Shown here: piece by piece, positions 1 to 11,820 of the stretch | Numbering within the stretch: the first letter of the stretch is position 1 | How the letters are laid out: each line of letters opens with the position of its first letter | Assembly: GCA_963931925.1 (NCBI GenBank) | Contig: OZ007570.1 | Coordinates: 33,789,584 to 33,853,583 of the forward strand | Reading direction: 5' to 3' | Length of the DNA: 64,000 nucleotides | From: Onchidella celtica | Lineage: Eukaryota > Mollusca > Gastropoda > Systellommatophora > Onchidiidae | The notes under the pieces: generated by a model | What the model was told of the DNA's origin: nothing | What the model saw: the letters and a program-made list of their open reading frames with translations, nothing else | Database searches by the model: none | Translations under genes and position numbers: made by a program

Positions 1-19
1 CGATACGGAAATACATGAC

Positions 20-205
20 TCTGTAGTTCTTAAGTCTCATCGACACAGACGGGTGGTTGGTGGTGGGAGTTTCTCATAGAGTCTCCTTCCCTCCTATGGT
101 TTGTTATATTCTAACATTTTGTTTCCTCCTAGCACAATGTAACCGTTATCATGAGGACGTACAGTCTCCAGACTCAAGCTCAAACTCATCGACACAATAT
201 TAAGA
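20..205 (+). repeat. Dispersed repeat with TAGCACAATGTAACCG motif
   Basis: CTCCTAGCACAATGTAACCG, TTATCATGAGGACGT and CAAGCTCAAACTC match the 12,990 family in the same orientation. The limits are approximate. Confidence 0.5.
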
Positions 206-579
206 GGGAAAGCAGAGCCTTATGTCTCATAATTATGAGAACACACACATTGGCATAAAAGAGGGTGAATGGGAGAGGTCGGGTGTTCTACATACTCCAA
301 AAAATGAACTGGGATACGTGCGCTTAACCCCTCATTACCATGTTTCAAAGCCAGATGAGGTCACAGGGCAAAGTGAAATAAGGACGCGTGGAGGGAGACT
401 GCACTCGGCGAACCCGCCATTACACTCAGAGCTGTGCGCGACGTACGCACGAAACAGAAGGTGCCACCACGGTTACGTGACCCATTGAAAGTAACTTTTC
501 TTTTCTTTCTTTTCGCAGGTTATTCTATTAGTTTCTTTGCTGACGATATGCGAACGTTACGGTGTTTAACAATTAAATT

Positions 580-819
580 GTGGGTGGCTCTGGAAAAACC
601 AGGCTCAAGAGTTGATTTTTATGCCTCTTTAAAAAATCAAGATAAGATATTAGTAAGATGATTTCAAGCAAAATAATTCTGACTGAATGCAGAAAAAATG
701 CTCATCTTTCATATTATAAACAAATCTCAATTTCTGTAGAAAAATTTGTCCCTGTTTGGATGGGTTTTCCCAGGAATTTAGTCTTCCACCTTCAGCCCGA
801 TTTCGCCAGATCCACTGAC
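580..819. mobile_element. MITE-like element, GTGAGTGGATC family, copy A
   Basis: A 240-bp element whose right end reads CCCGATTTCGCCAGATCCAC, the inverted complement of the left end of its relatives. Its own left end is decayed (GTGGGTGGCTCTGG). The interior is AT-rich and shares TAAAAAATCAA, ATTTCAAGCAAAATA and TTTCATATTATAAACAAATC with the copies at 43,631 and 63,209. It has no coding capacity. The transposase superfamily is not identifiable, and I see no clean target duplication. Confidence 0.7.
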
Positions 820-1700
820 ATTTTGTAATGTAACTTTGTTTATCGATGTTTAAGTGCATTTCTTTTACCTTTGGTTCCGTCGACTTTTCCAGCAGTCACT
901 TTTGGACTGAAGTCATGAGGGCATTGCCTTATTTTCCACCCGTAGATTTTTTTTTTTTTGTGTGTGGCAATGTTGGTTTGTTTATTATCTTGCAAAGTGC
1001 ATTTCCTTTACCTTAGTTCCGGTACGAACTGAACTCGGCGTCTGGGACGTGACTGATTCGTTGTGTGTGGCACGGGGGCATCGATAAAGAACGCAGGCTC
1101 CGAAGAAGGCGGATTGCTTCTTTGCTTCCCGATGTACGAAAAGCCCATATGAGTGGGGGACACGCCGGGGGGGGGGGGGGCACATACTATAATGGCATAT
1201 ATGAGACCAATGACAAACTACAAATGGCGGTTCATTGCATTCCTGAGCATGAGGGCTATCAGATAATAATTATTATAGAAAAAGAAATGCGCCAATACGA
1301 AAATGTAATAATCCAATAGTATCAAAATGGCGTAAGTCACCAAGTGACAGGAAACGAAACAGTTTTTTTTTTTTTTCTTAATATCTCATAAGTGTCAAAA
1401 ATGACTTATGCCATTAGCGTGGAATTGTGACAAAAGGCTTTTTGACCATGGTAATAAATTAAAACAGTTTGAGTTTATCTACTTTTGTTGTTATTGTTGT
1501 TGTTGGTGGTTTTGTTCTTACGCAAACTAAGTTGTTAGATTATATATCACAAACAGGCCTTGTCTCTGATGAAATTGTCAAATATTTCATGCAAAATGTC
1601 ATTTCAAGGTTTCAAACATCAAGGCTTCATCACGGACATTCAACATTCTAATGACCGTACGATCGTACAAAGGGATAGGAGGAAGATTGGAGCCAAGCGT
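820..1700. other. No gene seen
   Basis: AT-rich DNA with T-runs at about 949 and 1,364 and a 14-nt G-run at 1,167-1,180. Frames under 85 codons show no domain. Confidence 0.6.
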
Positions 1701-1745
1701 ATAAGATAAGATAAGATAAGATCAAATAAGATAAGATAAGATAAG
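1701..1745. repeat. (ATAAG)n pentanucleotide repeat
   Basis: About nine ATAAG units with one interruption (ATCAA). It adjoins sequence that on the minus strand ends in AATAAAGTGATTTCTTATC, so it is probably the 3' microsatellite tail of a retroposon. Confidence 0.85.
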
Positions 1746-2050
1746 AAATCACTTTATTATGCCATGAAGGAAATTCTCTTTCACAGAACGTTTAACAGCA
1801 TGCATGTGGTACACATATCTTGCGTATCATTACTTAAAGAGGTCCTAACTCAGTTACAGGCATATTGCATAAACTAAAGTAAAATGAAAAGTGCACAGTG
1901 GGAAGAGGGGGTCATACAAAAACCAGCCAAATCGGGGGCGGCGTACTTTACAGACCGCCCCTTATGCTCTCGTAACCGCTCCCATCTGAGCCCGCCAGCG
2001 CCGTGTACATTATGAGTTGCTGGTGATGCAACACTGGCGGCAACTAGAAC
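1746..2050 (-). mobile_element. Probable retroposon 3' end (minus strand)
   Basis: On the minus strand this stretch ends in CATAATAAAGTGATTTCTTA and runs into the (CTTAT)n tail at 1,701-1,745. That is the usual layout of a LINE or SINE 3' end with a polyadenylation-like AATAAA. I see no reverse transcriptase remnant, and the upstream limit is arbitrary. Confidence 0.4.
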
Positions 2051-2318
2051 ACATTGAAGGTCACTGAGTTGAACGTGCAGACATCGTGGGTCTTTTGGGG
2101 GGTGTGGGAGGGGTGGGGTTGGTGTGGTGGTCTCATGAAACCGCTATCACAATTAATTATGAGTATCGTTTATACTGTGACAAAAAAAAAAAAAAGGCAT
2201 TCGCTATTTCTGCTTCAGAATCGGATTTTTGTTTCAAAGTCCAGCCGTTTTTAGAAGGCTGCTAGGGGCAGTGGTTAAACATTTAGGGGATCACAGTTGA
2301 ATTCTTTTTTGAATGAAT

Positions 2319-2647
2319 GTTGTTACAAGTACACAGTTACGTTCCCCACTTTTTTTCTTTTTTTTTTGCGTTAGGGATAGGTATTTTAAAGCCTTTTGTG
2401 ATACCAGAGTTGGAGGGCTCCACCCGATATAGTCCCAACAACAGCCTTAATTAATTATTCTTTCAGATTTTCTTTGCTTTCCTCCTGCTTTTTTTTTTTT
2501 TTTGATTCAAAGGGTAGGGGGGGGGGGCAGGGTTGGGGATTGGATAAGATTTAGGTGTTGAGGATGAGGACGGGGTTAGGGACAGGTACGTATACGTGCG
2601 CACCGCTACTTCTAAACGCTTGGGGTCCGTACGTACTTATAACAACA
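2319..2647 (+). mobile_element. MITE-like element, TGTTGTTA family, copy A
   Basis: A 329-bp element starting TGTTGTTACAAGTAC and ending GTACGTACTTATAACAACA, giving terminal inverted repeats of about 16 bases. The interior contains poly-T runs, TTAATTAATTATTCTTTC, a G-run and a GGTTAGGGACAGGTACG segment. The partner copy at 19,113-19,441 has exactly the same length in inverse orientation. No open frame is credible. Confidence 0.75.
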
Positions 2648-2869
2648 GCCTCTTTTTACGATGTAATTTTTACCTAAGCTAACAACTTCCTTTAAAATAC
2701 AGGCGTCCTCATGACTGTCTTAAACTGAGGGTCAAAATCTGGACAGCAGAGGAAGAAGATGAAAACTCAAGAAGAGGAAGAAAAACATGAAGGTGAAGAG
2801 GAAGAAGAGGAAGCGGAAGACTTGACAGAGGACGGCAGGAATGATAGAAGAAATAAAAGAAAAGACAAA

Positions 2870-2932
2870 TTAAAAACAAGAAAAGCGACATGTAAATGCT
2901 AAGAGCAATGATCCTCCTGTAATAAAAACCTC
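2870..2932 (+). mobile_element. SINE 3'-end fragment
   Basis: The sequence GACATGTAAATGCTAAGAGC followed by ATCCTCCTGTAATAAAAACC matches the 3' tail shared by the full SINEs at 34,544 and 52,883. The head and body are missing. It sits at the end of a purine-rich stretch (2,745-2,870) that may correspond to a decayed A-rich spacer. Confidence 0.6.
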
Positions 2933-3120
2933 AAACCAATTGTCAGTCCATCAGTGGGTTTTCCCCAATCATTGACTCAATTTTCTGGGAATGGATCTAA
3001 TCGTTTTTACCAAACTTTTTCATGTGTGAAAAATAATTCAGAGAAAGGGTGAAGCGGTTAAAAAGTGTATGTGCCTTGTCAGTACTCAGAAAACGGAAGT
3101 GAAAGAAAGAAGGAAAAACA

Positions 3121-3260
3121 AGTGACCAAGACCAAGCATTTAATTTCCGCGTAACTATTGGCCAAACTGAGCGTTTCCCACATTCCACCCAAGTGACCAA
3201 GACCAGGCTTCAGTGTTCAACTATTGGCCAGACTGAGAGTTTCCCCACATTCCGCCTACG
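3121..3260. repeat. ~70-bp tandem duplication
   Basis: AGTGACCAAGACCAAGCATT...CTATTGGCCAAACTGAGCGT...CCCACATTCC recurs as AGTGACCAAGACCAGGCTTC...CTATTGGCCAGACTGAGAGT...CCCACATTCC. Two units only. Confidence 0.8.
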
Positions 3261-3457
3261 CCCTCGACTTGACAAGTCACGTTTCTAAGTAGAAAAGTAT
3301 ATTATAATTGAAAAGAAAATTGACAGTACTTCATCAAACCCAAGCATCCTTTGCTGATATCAATTAATTCTCCTTCATAGATAATTCATCAGGAGCAGGA
3401 TGTGTGAGTTCGAGTAGCATAAATTAGAAAATAACTTTATTAACATGTTTAAGCTGT

Positions 3458-3658
3458 GTTTTCATGTGTAGGAGGGAAACAATAATGGCAACAGAAACAT
3501 CATAAATGCACCAAGTAATACAGAGAAAGAGTGTATCCATGTGTGCGGAAACAGCGTTTCCGTACGGTATGCATGAAAACATTCTTTCAATTCACTACTT
3601 GAAGGGTTTTTGACGTAGCCGTTGCCGTTTCCGTTTCCGTTTCTGTGCACATGAAAAC
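3458..3658. mobile_element. MITE-like inverted-repeat element
   Basis: GTTTTCATGTG at 3,458-3,468 is the exact inverted complement of CACATGAAAAC at 3,648-3,658. The match continues inward in weaker form: GGAGGGAAAC...GGCAACAG against a right arm with three CCGTTT units preceded by CCGTTG. A second palindrome, GGAAACAGCGTTTCC, lies near 3,547. It has no coding sense, and no relatives were found in the window. Confidence 0.6.
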
Positions 3659-3973
3659 TTGGCTTTACACACTTGGTGGCCATACACCAGGAGGTGCGTC
3701 AGACCTCTTTGTACAAACAAAATAATGTTGGACACCATAACTAATTGTTTCTATTTCTTGGAGTCTCTGTCTATTGTTCGTTTACACTTTAACGTGTTAC
3801 TGCATTTCTTGTTTCACCAATTAACTATAGTTTACTGATATCTCTGATAACATTATCAATACTAAAATTTTGATTATGCAGAGAATACAATTAAACAAAA
3901 TAGTTAATGCTAAGATCAAAAACTAACCTCACTGGCAGGGCATTCCTGAAAAGAAAAGTGGAACTATAAAGTT

Positions 3974-3987
3974 CTCTGTCTGTCTGC

Positions 3988-4018
<31 letters not shown>

Positions 4019-4027
4019 TCCCTCTCG
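3974..4027. repeat. (CT)n tract
   Basis: A short perfect CT run with a GTCT start. Confidence 0.93.
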
Positions 4028-5497
4028 TTTTTCCCTCCGAAAACTACCACTATTAAAACGTTACCCTTTTTTCACCTTTTTCATAACTTAACTGTTCTTT
4101 ACAAAGACATCACAGAATAACAAAACTGGAGAGTTTTTCTCTTCATTTTTTTTTTTTTTGATTTGTTTTTTTTTTTTTGGGTCTCTTGTGTTCCGTGTCA
4201 AAAGGTGCATGATTCAGACCATTGTGTTGTGTGTCCGGTTGTAAGTAGAATGAAAGACATTGTTTCAAAAACTGAGCAGGAACTTAAGAATGGGTCAAAT
4301 CTATGAAGCTCAGTATTATGTTTATAATATTATTTATTATTTAAGCAGACAAACAATGCCATCATTTTACCAGTACAATATTAATATTTTGTTCATCGAT
4401 ATTCGTAAGGCCAAAGATACGTCAGAAAGAATGAGCGTATTCCCAATACCCATACAGACACACAGTTGCGTGTCATGCAGGCCACGGAGGTGGTAAGACT
4501 GATATCCTTCCCTTTCATTTACCGAAGGCCTTATCAAGGTTCACCAGCCATTGCCTTGAGAAGTGTTGATTCTCTTCTGAACAACTATTATTATGCCAAA
4601 CAATGCTACGCTCTACTTTGGTCTCATATAATCCCTATTTAGGAAAGTCACAATGCTCCGGGGTTGTTGTTTTTTTCAAGATGGTACGTTTGTACAGAAC
4701 GGTCATGCCCATCTGCTTGACCCAGTTTGGGGGTATTTATTGAGAGATGTATTAAATGTCATGATTTTTGCATAAGGAGCAAAGCTCTATGTGCCTCTTC
4801 GAAAATCCTTAATGGAAAGTAGAACCCACATCATGAAGAAAGGCCTCCGACGTAATCACGAAAGACTTCTTAGCCACATATCCTTAAATTCTACAAAATA
4901 CCAGATTACGCATAGAAAGATGTAAAGGTTTACAATGGCATATTTTAAAAGGTCTTGCAGTTCGCTATATTATTGATACTTTCGTTGATTTTGAGCCACA
5001 CTGAGGTGAACACAAGAAAGTGTTCCGACAATTTGAGCCGGTAAAAAAAAAAGACACAAGTCATTTTCTTCCAGTAGAGTAAAAGAAAGTATGACAGGAA
5101 ATTTCGTTCGGCGCCTCAGTTTACACATTGGCGGTCGAAAGTCAACTTTAGAAATCACATCTGTGTATTCCGCGAATCAGCGGGTCAACTAATATTTTAT
5201 AAGTTATGCATACACTTTCATGATGATTACTGTAAATTGAGATGAGCTCTCTCCCCTCTTTTCACCTTTCCCCCTCACCGCCTACACATTCCTGTTACAT
5301 CAAAAATGGTTATTTTCGGCCAGACTAACTCACGAAGGATGATGGTGCATCACAAGTGGGATTTGTTTGATAGTGAACATCCCAGTCTCACGGACAATGG
5401 CTGACAAAGGAAACACGAGATGAACTCAAGTTTCATCCATTCATCTTTTAAAGGGCCTCGATAAATCTCAGTCAAATCTGTTTCGTCTACAGTGAAG
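4028..5497. other. No gene seen
   Basis: Unremarkable AT-rich sequence with T-runs near 4,147-4,180. The direct repeat flanking the foldback element begins at about 5,472. Confidence 0.6.
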
Positions 5498-5719
5498 CTT
5501 TAGGGGTGAAGCAGATCAAAGTTGGTGTAGGTGTCAGACTAGTGGCTTCCCGCTAATAAATTCTGGTTCACTCTAACACAAAAGGCACTGCCCACGCCGT
5601 GGTCCAGTGGGATGCGGCGGACAGTGCCTTTTGTGGCAGTGTGAAGCAAACTTTATGGGCGGTGAGCCACCGGTCTGGCACATACATACACCAGTGCTTG
5701 GTCTGTTTCATCCCTTAGG
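5498..5719. mobile_element. Foldback (long inverted repeat) element, copy 1
   Basis: The two halves are imperfect inverted copies of each other over about 95-105 bases per arm. CTTTAGGGGTGAAGCAGATC at the left pairs with GGTCTGTTTCATCCCTTAGG at the right. Inside, ACACAAAAGGCACTGCCCAC pairs with GGACAGTGCCTTTTGTGGCA. The loop is about 20 bases (5,600-5,617). Motifs such as GGTGAGCCACC and CAGACTAGTGGCT are shared with the element at 54,002-54,204. A loose direct repeat (TCAAATCTGTTTCGTCT at 5,472 and TCAAGTCTGTTTTGTCT at 5,738) flanks it. Confidence 0.7.
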
Positions 5720-5853
5720 CACTAGTGGCCCACTGGGTCAAGTCTGTTTTGTCTCAGGTGTAGTATGAGATATGAACCATGGATTTGAATATGACCTCGC
5801 GCAATGGCAAGATTGAAGCAAGTCTGTCTCACTATCTCTTGAATAGTGAGAGT

Positions 5854-5976
5854 CGTCTTAACACGTGGGTTCACCGGGCAGTTGCCCAGGGGCTCCAAGG
5901 ATTTAGGGGACCCCTAGGCATGCCAATGAAGAAAATCTTATTGCTTTGCGCAGGGACCCATAACTATGTTAAGACG
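5854..5976. mobile_element. Short inverted-repeat element
   Basis: The left end CGTCTTAACACGTGGGT pairs with the right end ACCCATAACTATGTTAAGACG (with a small bulge), giving a 123-bp element. Its interior is palindromic and GC-rich (GGGCAGTTGCCCAGGGGC and GGGGACCCCTAGGCATGCC). A small open frame covers the region but shows no domain. Confidence 0.5.
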
Positions 5977-6449
5977 GTCCTGGTCTTGCAGTCAGCTGGG
6001 GAAATCAGAGACACAAAATAAAACTGAACTTAGTGCGACACCAGACGCAACCTGCTGCATTTCCGTTTCTACTTCAAAACTTTGATAAGACTATAATAAT
6101 TAATTATTAAGCCCGCTCCTTAATGAAGGAACATACCGTGTTGGAGGTTGCACAGTGGGGTTATTTAGTCGATGTAATTTCCACTTTAACGATGAGGTCA
6201 GTATCAAGAGCACGATGAGTTCATACAGTGTCAAATGTTTTGTTTGTCGGGGTTTTGATTTTGGTCTAGGATGTGGGTGTACAATATACCGCTTACTTCA
6301 TCATGAGTGTGGTATTACCAAAGTGGGTATTACCTGGTGCACAGACTCAATACTCATAACAAAGCACTTCTCGTCTTTCCCGCATCCATTTTCCATTTTC
6401 CTTTACCCTCGTATAGCCGAAGTTTTTTTTTTGTTTTGTTTTTTTTTAA

Positions 6450-6765
6450 ATCGAGAGAGAAAGGGCGAAAGAGAGCGGATGACAGATAAGAGAAAGAGTG
6501 AAACAAACGGAGGCAAAGATAGAGATAGCGAAAGAATAACAAAGAAAGAGAGAGAGAGAGAAAGAGAAACAGAGAGAGAGAGAAAGGGAGAGTGCGAGAG
6601 AGTGAGAGCGAGAAAGAGAAAAAGAGAGAGAGAAAGAGCGAAGGACAGAGAGAGAAGAGAGAGAAAGAGAACGACACAGAAAGTGAACGACAGAGAAAAA
6701 GAGCGTGACAGAGAGAGAAAGAACGAGAGAGAATGAGAGGGGACGCGGGGGGGGGGGGGAGGGGG
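6450..6765. repeat. GA-rich (purine) tract ending in a G-run
   Basis: About 280 bp of GAGA/GAAA with scattered other bases, then G13 and G6 runs (6,747-6,766). The 193-codon frame here is a repeat translation. Confidence 0.93.
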
Positions 6766-6766
6766 G

Positions 6767-7424
6767 AGTGAATAAGAGTGTTAGTCTCGTGAAGCTGTTA
6801 TATGGAGTCTGTCTATTATTTCCATTTTAGAAGTAAATTAAGTTAGGACAGACTCGAATTCATAATGAATATCTATAATTAACTGTTTCTTACTGATCTA
6901 TGCTGTAACGTGTACCCGCATGTGACCGGTGTCCTCATAATGTAGAACTCTGACACACTGGTCGTACAAACGCGCGAATGAACCTAGGCTGATCACTGAA
7001 TCCAATGCAGCGAGTTTAGTGATATTTGCTAGCACGCATGACAAGCTATCTTGGACTCTGTGGTCTAGTTCATTCGAGAGTCACCAAGACGCACGTTCAT
7101 GCGACTACCGTGTGTCATGTGATAGCTCCAAAATTAGATATGTATATATATATAACAAAGCAAAAATCTTATACTGTCTTTTTAACTGTTTGTCTATAAT
7201 TCTATTTAGTGTTTGCTACTTATCATCTCTTCACAGATGACCTATTATTTTTGATGTTTTGTTGTCCCCATTCCCGCTGTCTCTCTCATTTAAATTTCCG
7301 GAGGCCTCCCATTTATCCGGAAACAGGCACTGCCGTCTAAGAGTAATGTGACACGCCTGAATGTTGAGGTGATCAGCAACAACGAGTGGGTTATTCCATG
7401 AAAAATGTTGGTCAGCTGTCATGG
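6767..7424. other. No gene seen
   Basis: Unique-looking sequence between a GA tract and a GATA array; one short frame without recognisable motifs. Confidence 0.55.
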
Positions 7425-7425
7425 T

Positions 7426-7510
<85 letters not shown>

Positions 7511-7542
7511 GGACGAACGAACAGACAGACAGACAGACATAC
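7425..7542. repeat. (GATA)n then (GACA)n microsatellite
   Basis: About 21 GATA units (7,425-7,510) followed by GGACGAACGAACAGACAGACAGACAGACAT-type sequence, shown here only by its unit, GACA. Minus-strand frames over it encode Tyr-Leu-Ser-Ile repeats and are not genes. Confidence 0.97.
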
Positions 7543-8261
7543 AGATGTTCGGATACCCACAGCTGTTCGTATTTTACATTGTTCTACACAGTTCCTGTTT
7601 GTTTTGCACTACATAAGGTCCGACCGTGAGCTCTGTATTTCGAATAGGGGAGAGGGATTGATGGTTTGCCCCCCAGCTAAAAAAAAAAGCATTATTCATA
7701 TTTCACAGTTTCAAGTATGTACTGAAGTTTCTCAAATATAAAGTGTATTAGCATGAAAAACATTCATCTCAGCGAGGATTGAAACGCTTGGTAGTGTGCA
7801 GATTGGAGTTTACAAAGGAGAAGAGAATGCCATCCTGGCCAGCATCCTTCCGTCAATCCGACGTAGATTTGTATAGGATTTCCGTAAGGTTCGTAGGATG
7901 GCCATAGGGGTGGATTTCCTACATCAGCCCGACGTGTGCACGATGTAGTAACCAGTGGATCTGCGTACGAACGATGCAATTGCTAATGTGCAAAATTGAC
8001 GTCAGTTCTATTAGTCGGATTTCCGCAGCGTTGCTAGCTGGGAAGACAGTCACGTCACAATACAGTTGGCATCAAACTGGCAAATAGCGGGAATGTAAAC
8101 AAAAGATAAGCAGGGACTTGGGGTAGACAGAGCACTAGGAAAAATAATAAGTGGACAGATGGGGCGGTTAGAAGTGTATGTACCCTAGTTATTGGTCAGA
8201 AAAAGTCGGAGTGAAAGAAAGAATAAAGACAACGAACATTTAAACGAGTTGTTTTTTTTTC

Positions 8262-8392
8262 TTTCCTCTTGGCAATGCGGTTGGTGCATTGGCAGAGGTC
8301 GGGGGTTCGACCTCCCTACTTCTGTTCCCGCCTCCCGTCGCCTTCCCGGCAGAGTTCCTTGTCTGCCCTCTGTTGTTTTAACTCTTTGTTTT
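8262..8392 (+). mobile_element. Possible tRNA-like SINE head of a different family
   Basis: TTGGTGCATTGG followed by GGGGGTTCGACCTCCC resembles box A and box B of a tRNA, although the spacing between the boxes is short (about 20 bases). The following C-rich sequence does not match the main SINE body. It could be a separate SINE head or a chance match next to the minus-strand SINE. Confidence 0.35.
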
Positions 8393-8735
8393 CGGAGGTT
8401 TCGCTGCTCTTGGCATTCACACCTCACTTTCCTTCCTCTTATATTTTTCTTGTTACTTTTTTTTTGGTGTGTTTTTGTGGTAGGGATGTTTTTTGTTGTT
8501 GTTTTTTTTAATTTTGCCTGGGCCAATTTCCAACTGCCAAGGTATCTTTAATGTGTACAACGTGCACATGGGCCCTTCGAGATTTTCGTCCTAATCCGAG
8601 AATGCTAGGTGCTCGATCCTACTACCATAGGATCAGGGACAGGAGTTCTCCCCCAACATTCCAAAGTGCCGGCACCGACCGGGGAATCAAACCCGATTCC
8701 TTCCTCATGAAAGGCTGTTGCCTTTCAATCCCACT
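8393..8735 (-). mobile_element. tRNA-derived SINE, decayed head
   Basis: Minus-strand copy of the same family. The body (AGCACCTAGCATTCTC, GGGCCCATGTGCA, a T-rich stretch equal to the A-rich spacer) and the tail GAATGCCAAGAGCAGCGA near 8,400 are clear. The head is degraded: box B reads GGGTTTGATTCC and box A is close to TGGGATTGAAAGG. The 3' end abuts another tRNA-like segment at 8,262-8,392. Confidence 0.75.
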
Positions 8736-8794
8736 TTTATATTGAGCACCAATCAGGCATAATGCACCTCTAAACTCCTCACCGTTTTTTTTTT

Positions 8795-8932
8795 GTAATG
8801 TAATGTAATGTAATGTAATGTCATGTAATGTAATGTCATGTAATGTAATGTAATGTCATGTACTGTAATGTAATGTCATGTAATGTAATGTAATGTAATG
8901 TAATGTAATGTCATGTAATGTAATGTAATGTA
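8795..8932. repeat. (TAATG)n pentanucleotide array
   Basis: About 27 TAATG units in which roughly one in four is TCATG; TCATG often follows two or three TAATG units. Confidence 0.95.
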
Positions 8933-9957
8933 ATAACCCGCTTGTTTCGCTCTCAAATCCACAAAAAAAATAAATGATAAAGGCTCTGAAATAAAATTAG
9001 AACCAGGATTAACACATTGTAAGACCATTTTACCATGCTCCAACCCACAAACATTAACAAAACTCACCCTACACTCATCCTCAAACCAAGAAGACTAAAA
9101 GTGACACCATTCAGTTTAAAGGAAAACGGGCCTAAATAATTCAGTTTTCAGTCAGTTTTTAAATGTGATGATATTCGCACTTTTCCTGGTATCAACGCTG
9201 ATGCTGTTCCACAATTCTCCACCTTTTCTTTTTCTTCAAATATCAGGATTATACCGCATTTACCAGCCACTTACGCTCATTTCTTGGAAAACATTACATT
9301 GCACCACTCTTTTCCAAGAAACTTGGCGTGAGTCATCCTTGATCACGTTCAAATCAAAAGAAAGATTCACTATTGGAAACATACTTTTGACATGCTAGTT
9401 CGTTACACGTTTAACAGTGAATCATTTATAAGAAAGATTTCCCTATGTAGCAATTCATGGAACGCTTGTAGCTCCTGTTTCATGGAATTGCCCTACAAAA
9501 CAGCGTATTGAGAGCAACAAAGTGGATAATTTCCGACGTGAACCAGGATTGGTCTATCTATCTATCCACGGGACATTAAATTACGTTGTAAATGAGCAGT
9601 AGGATGACATCAGCCAAGCCCTACCGCAGTAGTAAGCCAAAATTTGCCACTATAATTATGCGTTCACTTAGTTCACATGATGGTAAGTGGTAGCCTACGT
9701 ACGTGAGAAACTACACTGGTTTTTTGCTCACGTTACTTGTTGTTGTTTTTGACGTATTTCTAGTTCCTGATGTCCTCGCAACTATCCTTCTCATTCTATG
9801 GTATCAAGCCTTGTGTAACTATTACTAAAAGTCTAATTGTGCTTGAATGGATACAAACTTTCAAAGAAAACAAAACAAATAAACAAAAAACGATGGATGA
9901 TGTTCAAAGTTCAACTGTTCTTCACAGATTCGCTGTTCGAGAACCATTGCACCAGCA
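8933..9957. other. No gene seen
   Basis: AT-rich sequence between the TAATG array and the CT tract; no conserved frame. Confidence 0.6.
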
Positions 9958-10512
9958 GCGCCATCTTTCTTTCTCTCGCTTTCTGGCTGTTTCTCTTTCT
10001 CTTTGCCCGTCTCTCTTTTACTCATTCACCCCCCCCCCCTCTCTTTCTCTCTTTCATTTTCTCTCCTAGTTTTGTTCTCTCACTGTCATAAATACATCCT
10101 CTTTCCTCTCTCTCTTTCTCCCTTTCCCCCCTTTCTCTCTATTTCTGCCTGTCTCTCTATCTCTTTCTTTTATTCTTTCTCCACTCTCTTTCTTTTCGCA
10201 CCCAACACCCCACCCCTCTCTCTCCTCCTGTTTGTCTATCTTTCCCTCCCCCCTCTCTCTCTATTTCTGTCTCTCTCCTTTCTCCCTCCCTCTCACGCAT
10301 TCTTTCTCTCTTTCATTCTCCCTCCTCTTTACCATCTCTCTCTCTCTTTCTCTCTCTCTCTCTCGCATTCTCTCTCTCTCTCTCTCTCTCGCATTCTCTC
10401 TCTCTCTCTCTCGCATTCTCTCTCTCTCATACACAAACCCTTTCACCCCTCTATTTCTCTCCCTCTCTCTCCTCTTCCTCCCTTCCTTCCTTCCTCCCTC
10501 GCTCCCTCCCTC
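9958..10512. repeat. CT-rich (pyrimidine) tract
   Basis: About 550 bp dominated by C and T, with CTCTCT, CTTTCT and CCCTCC blocks and some other bases. Open frames of 80-190 codons on both strands are artefacts. Confidence 0.94.
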
Positions 10513-11741
10513 AAGAAAACTCACCAGGACATTATTAATGAACAAAGAGAACAGAGGCCAGGTTTCTGAATAGAAACTGTATAAAATATGATTATTCCAA
10601 TGGCGTGTCATAACCTGCGAACTTATGAATTAAAGAGTGGGGAAACACGGCTCTGCGTAGGACTTGAAGATTTTCTCTCCAGCTGACATGGCCAAGACTG
10701 CAGTTAACACCCTTCTGACAGCTTTCGATGACCATAACCGTAAAAATGACAGGCAGCTAGGCCGCTTTATGCAGGTGTCGTGGTTTTTCATTGTTTTTGT
10801 TTTATTTATTTATTTATGATGGGGAAGGGGTGTAAAGTGGTAGGTGACCTGCACATAAATGAGACTCTGGTTTAAGGGGATATGCAGAAAGTAAGTACGC
10901 TTGGAAGGAAGGGTCGGGGGGGGGGGGGGTGACGCCTAGAGTATGAAAACTTATCCAGGGGTCGGGTGTGTACACATTTCAGTTCCGATAGTGAATTAAA
11001 AGAAAAAACGTTTGCTTTTATCTATAATTATTTTATTTTTTTAAAAATGGGTTGTACAATGTATATAAACATCAAATCAAATACAGGCTATATTTCATAT
11101 ATATGAAACAGTCAGATAGTGTGTGCAAAATTGCCATTAAAAAGTTCAAACTATCAAGGCATTAGCATAGACATTCAACATTTTATCGGCCGTACTCTTG
11201 TTCAAGAGGGGAAATGGGAGATGAAGGCAAGCGTATGAAAAGTGTAGGAAAGGGGAGAAGGGGCTTGGAGGGTATGGGGAGACAAAAGTCTCCAATATCG
11301 ATTGTCCGTACCTTATGGATGCCCCCCCCCCCCCCCCCCGAATAGTAACAGACTCAACATTCACCACACAGACACAACGGTGGGAGATCCTAAACTGGCC
11401 AGGGATTATTCCCAGCTCAACCAAGTGACAGTTTTATGAAAATGTTCACGCTTTCTGAATTTCAATACACACCTGTTGGTTGGTGTCCTTTCCTTTTGAT
11501 ATTTTTTTCTTATTCGTAAAACCGATTCTCACGTTCGGGCATAAAGGATCTAAGCAGTGATGTATTTTTCGGTGTAATTTATTCATTGTGTGGAATTTAG
11601 TGACGAAATTTCATGTATTCACCAAGGACCCACTCTGCCAAGGCCATGAGATCATTCATTTGCATTTCAATACACAAACATGATCATGAAAGTGCATGAC
11701 AATTTAGGTTTCTAATATAGAGCCATTGAGGATGAAAAGAC
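10513..11741. other. No gene seen
   Basis: Contains a G14 run at 10,916-10,929 and a C18 run at 11,322-11,339. Small frames only. Confidence 0.6.
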
Positions 11742-11744
11742 CGG

Positions 11745-11820
<76 letters not shown>

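Noticed and set aside
533-560. An SFFADDM peptide resembling a reverse-transcriptase catalytic box
   Set aside because: No other reverse-transcriptase motif lies on either side in any frame, and a MITE-like element begins at 580; an isolated four-residue match is expected by chance.
6155-6736. 193-codon plus-strand frame with a Lys/Arg/Glu-rich tail
   Set aside because: The second half is the GA tract and the first half has no recognisable motif.
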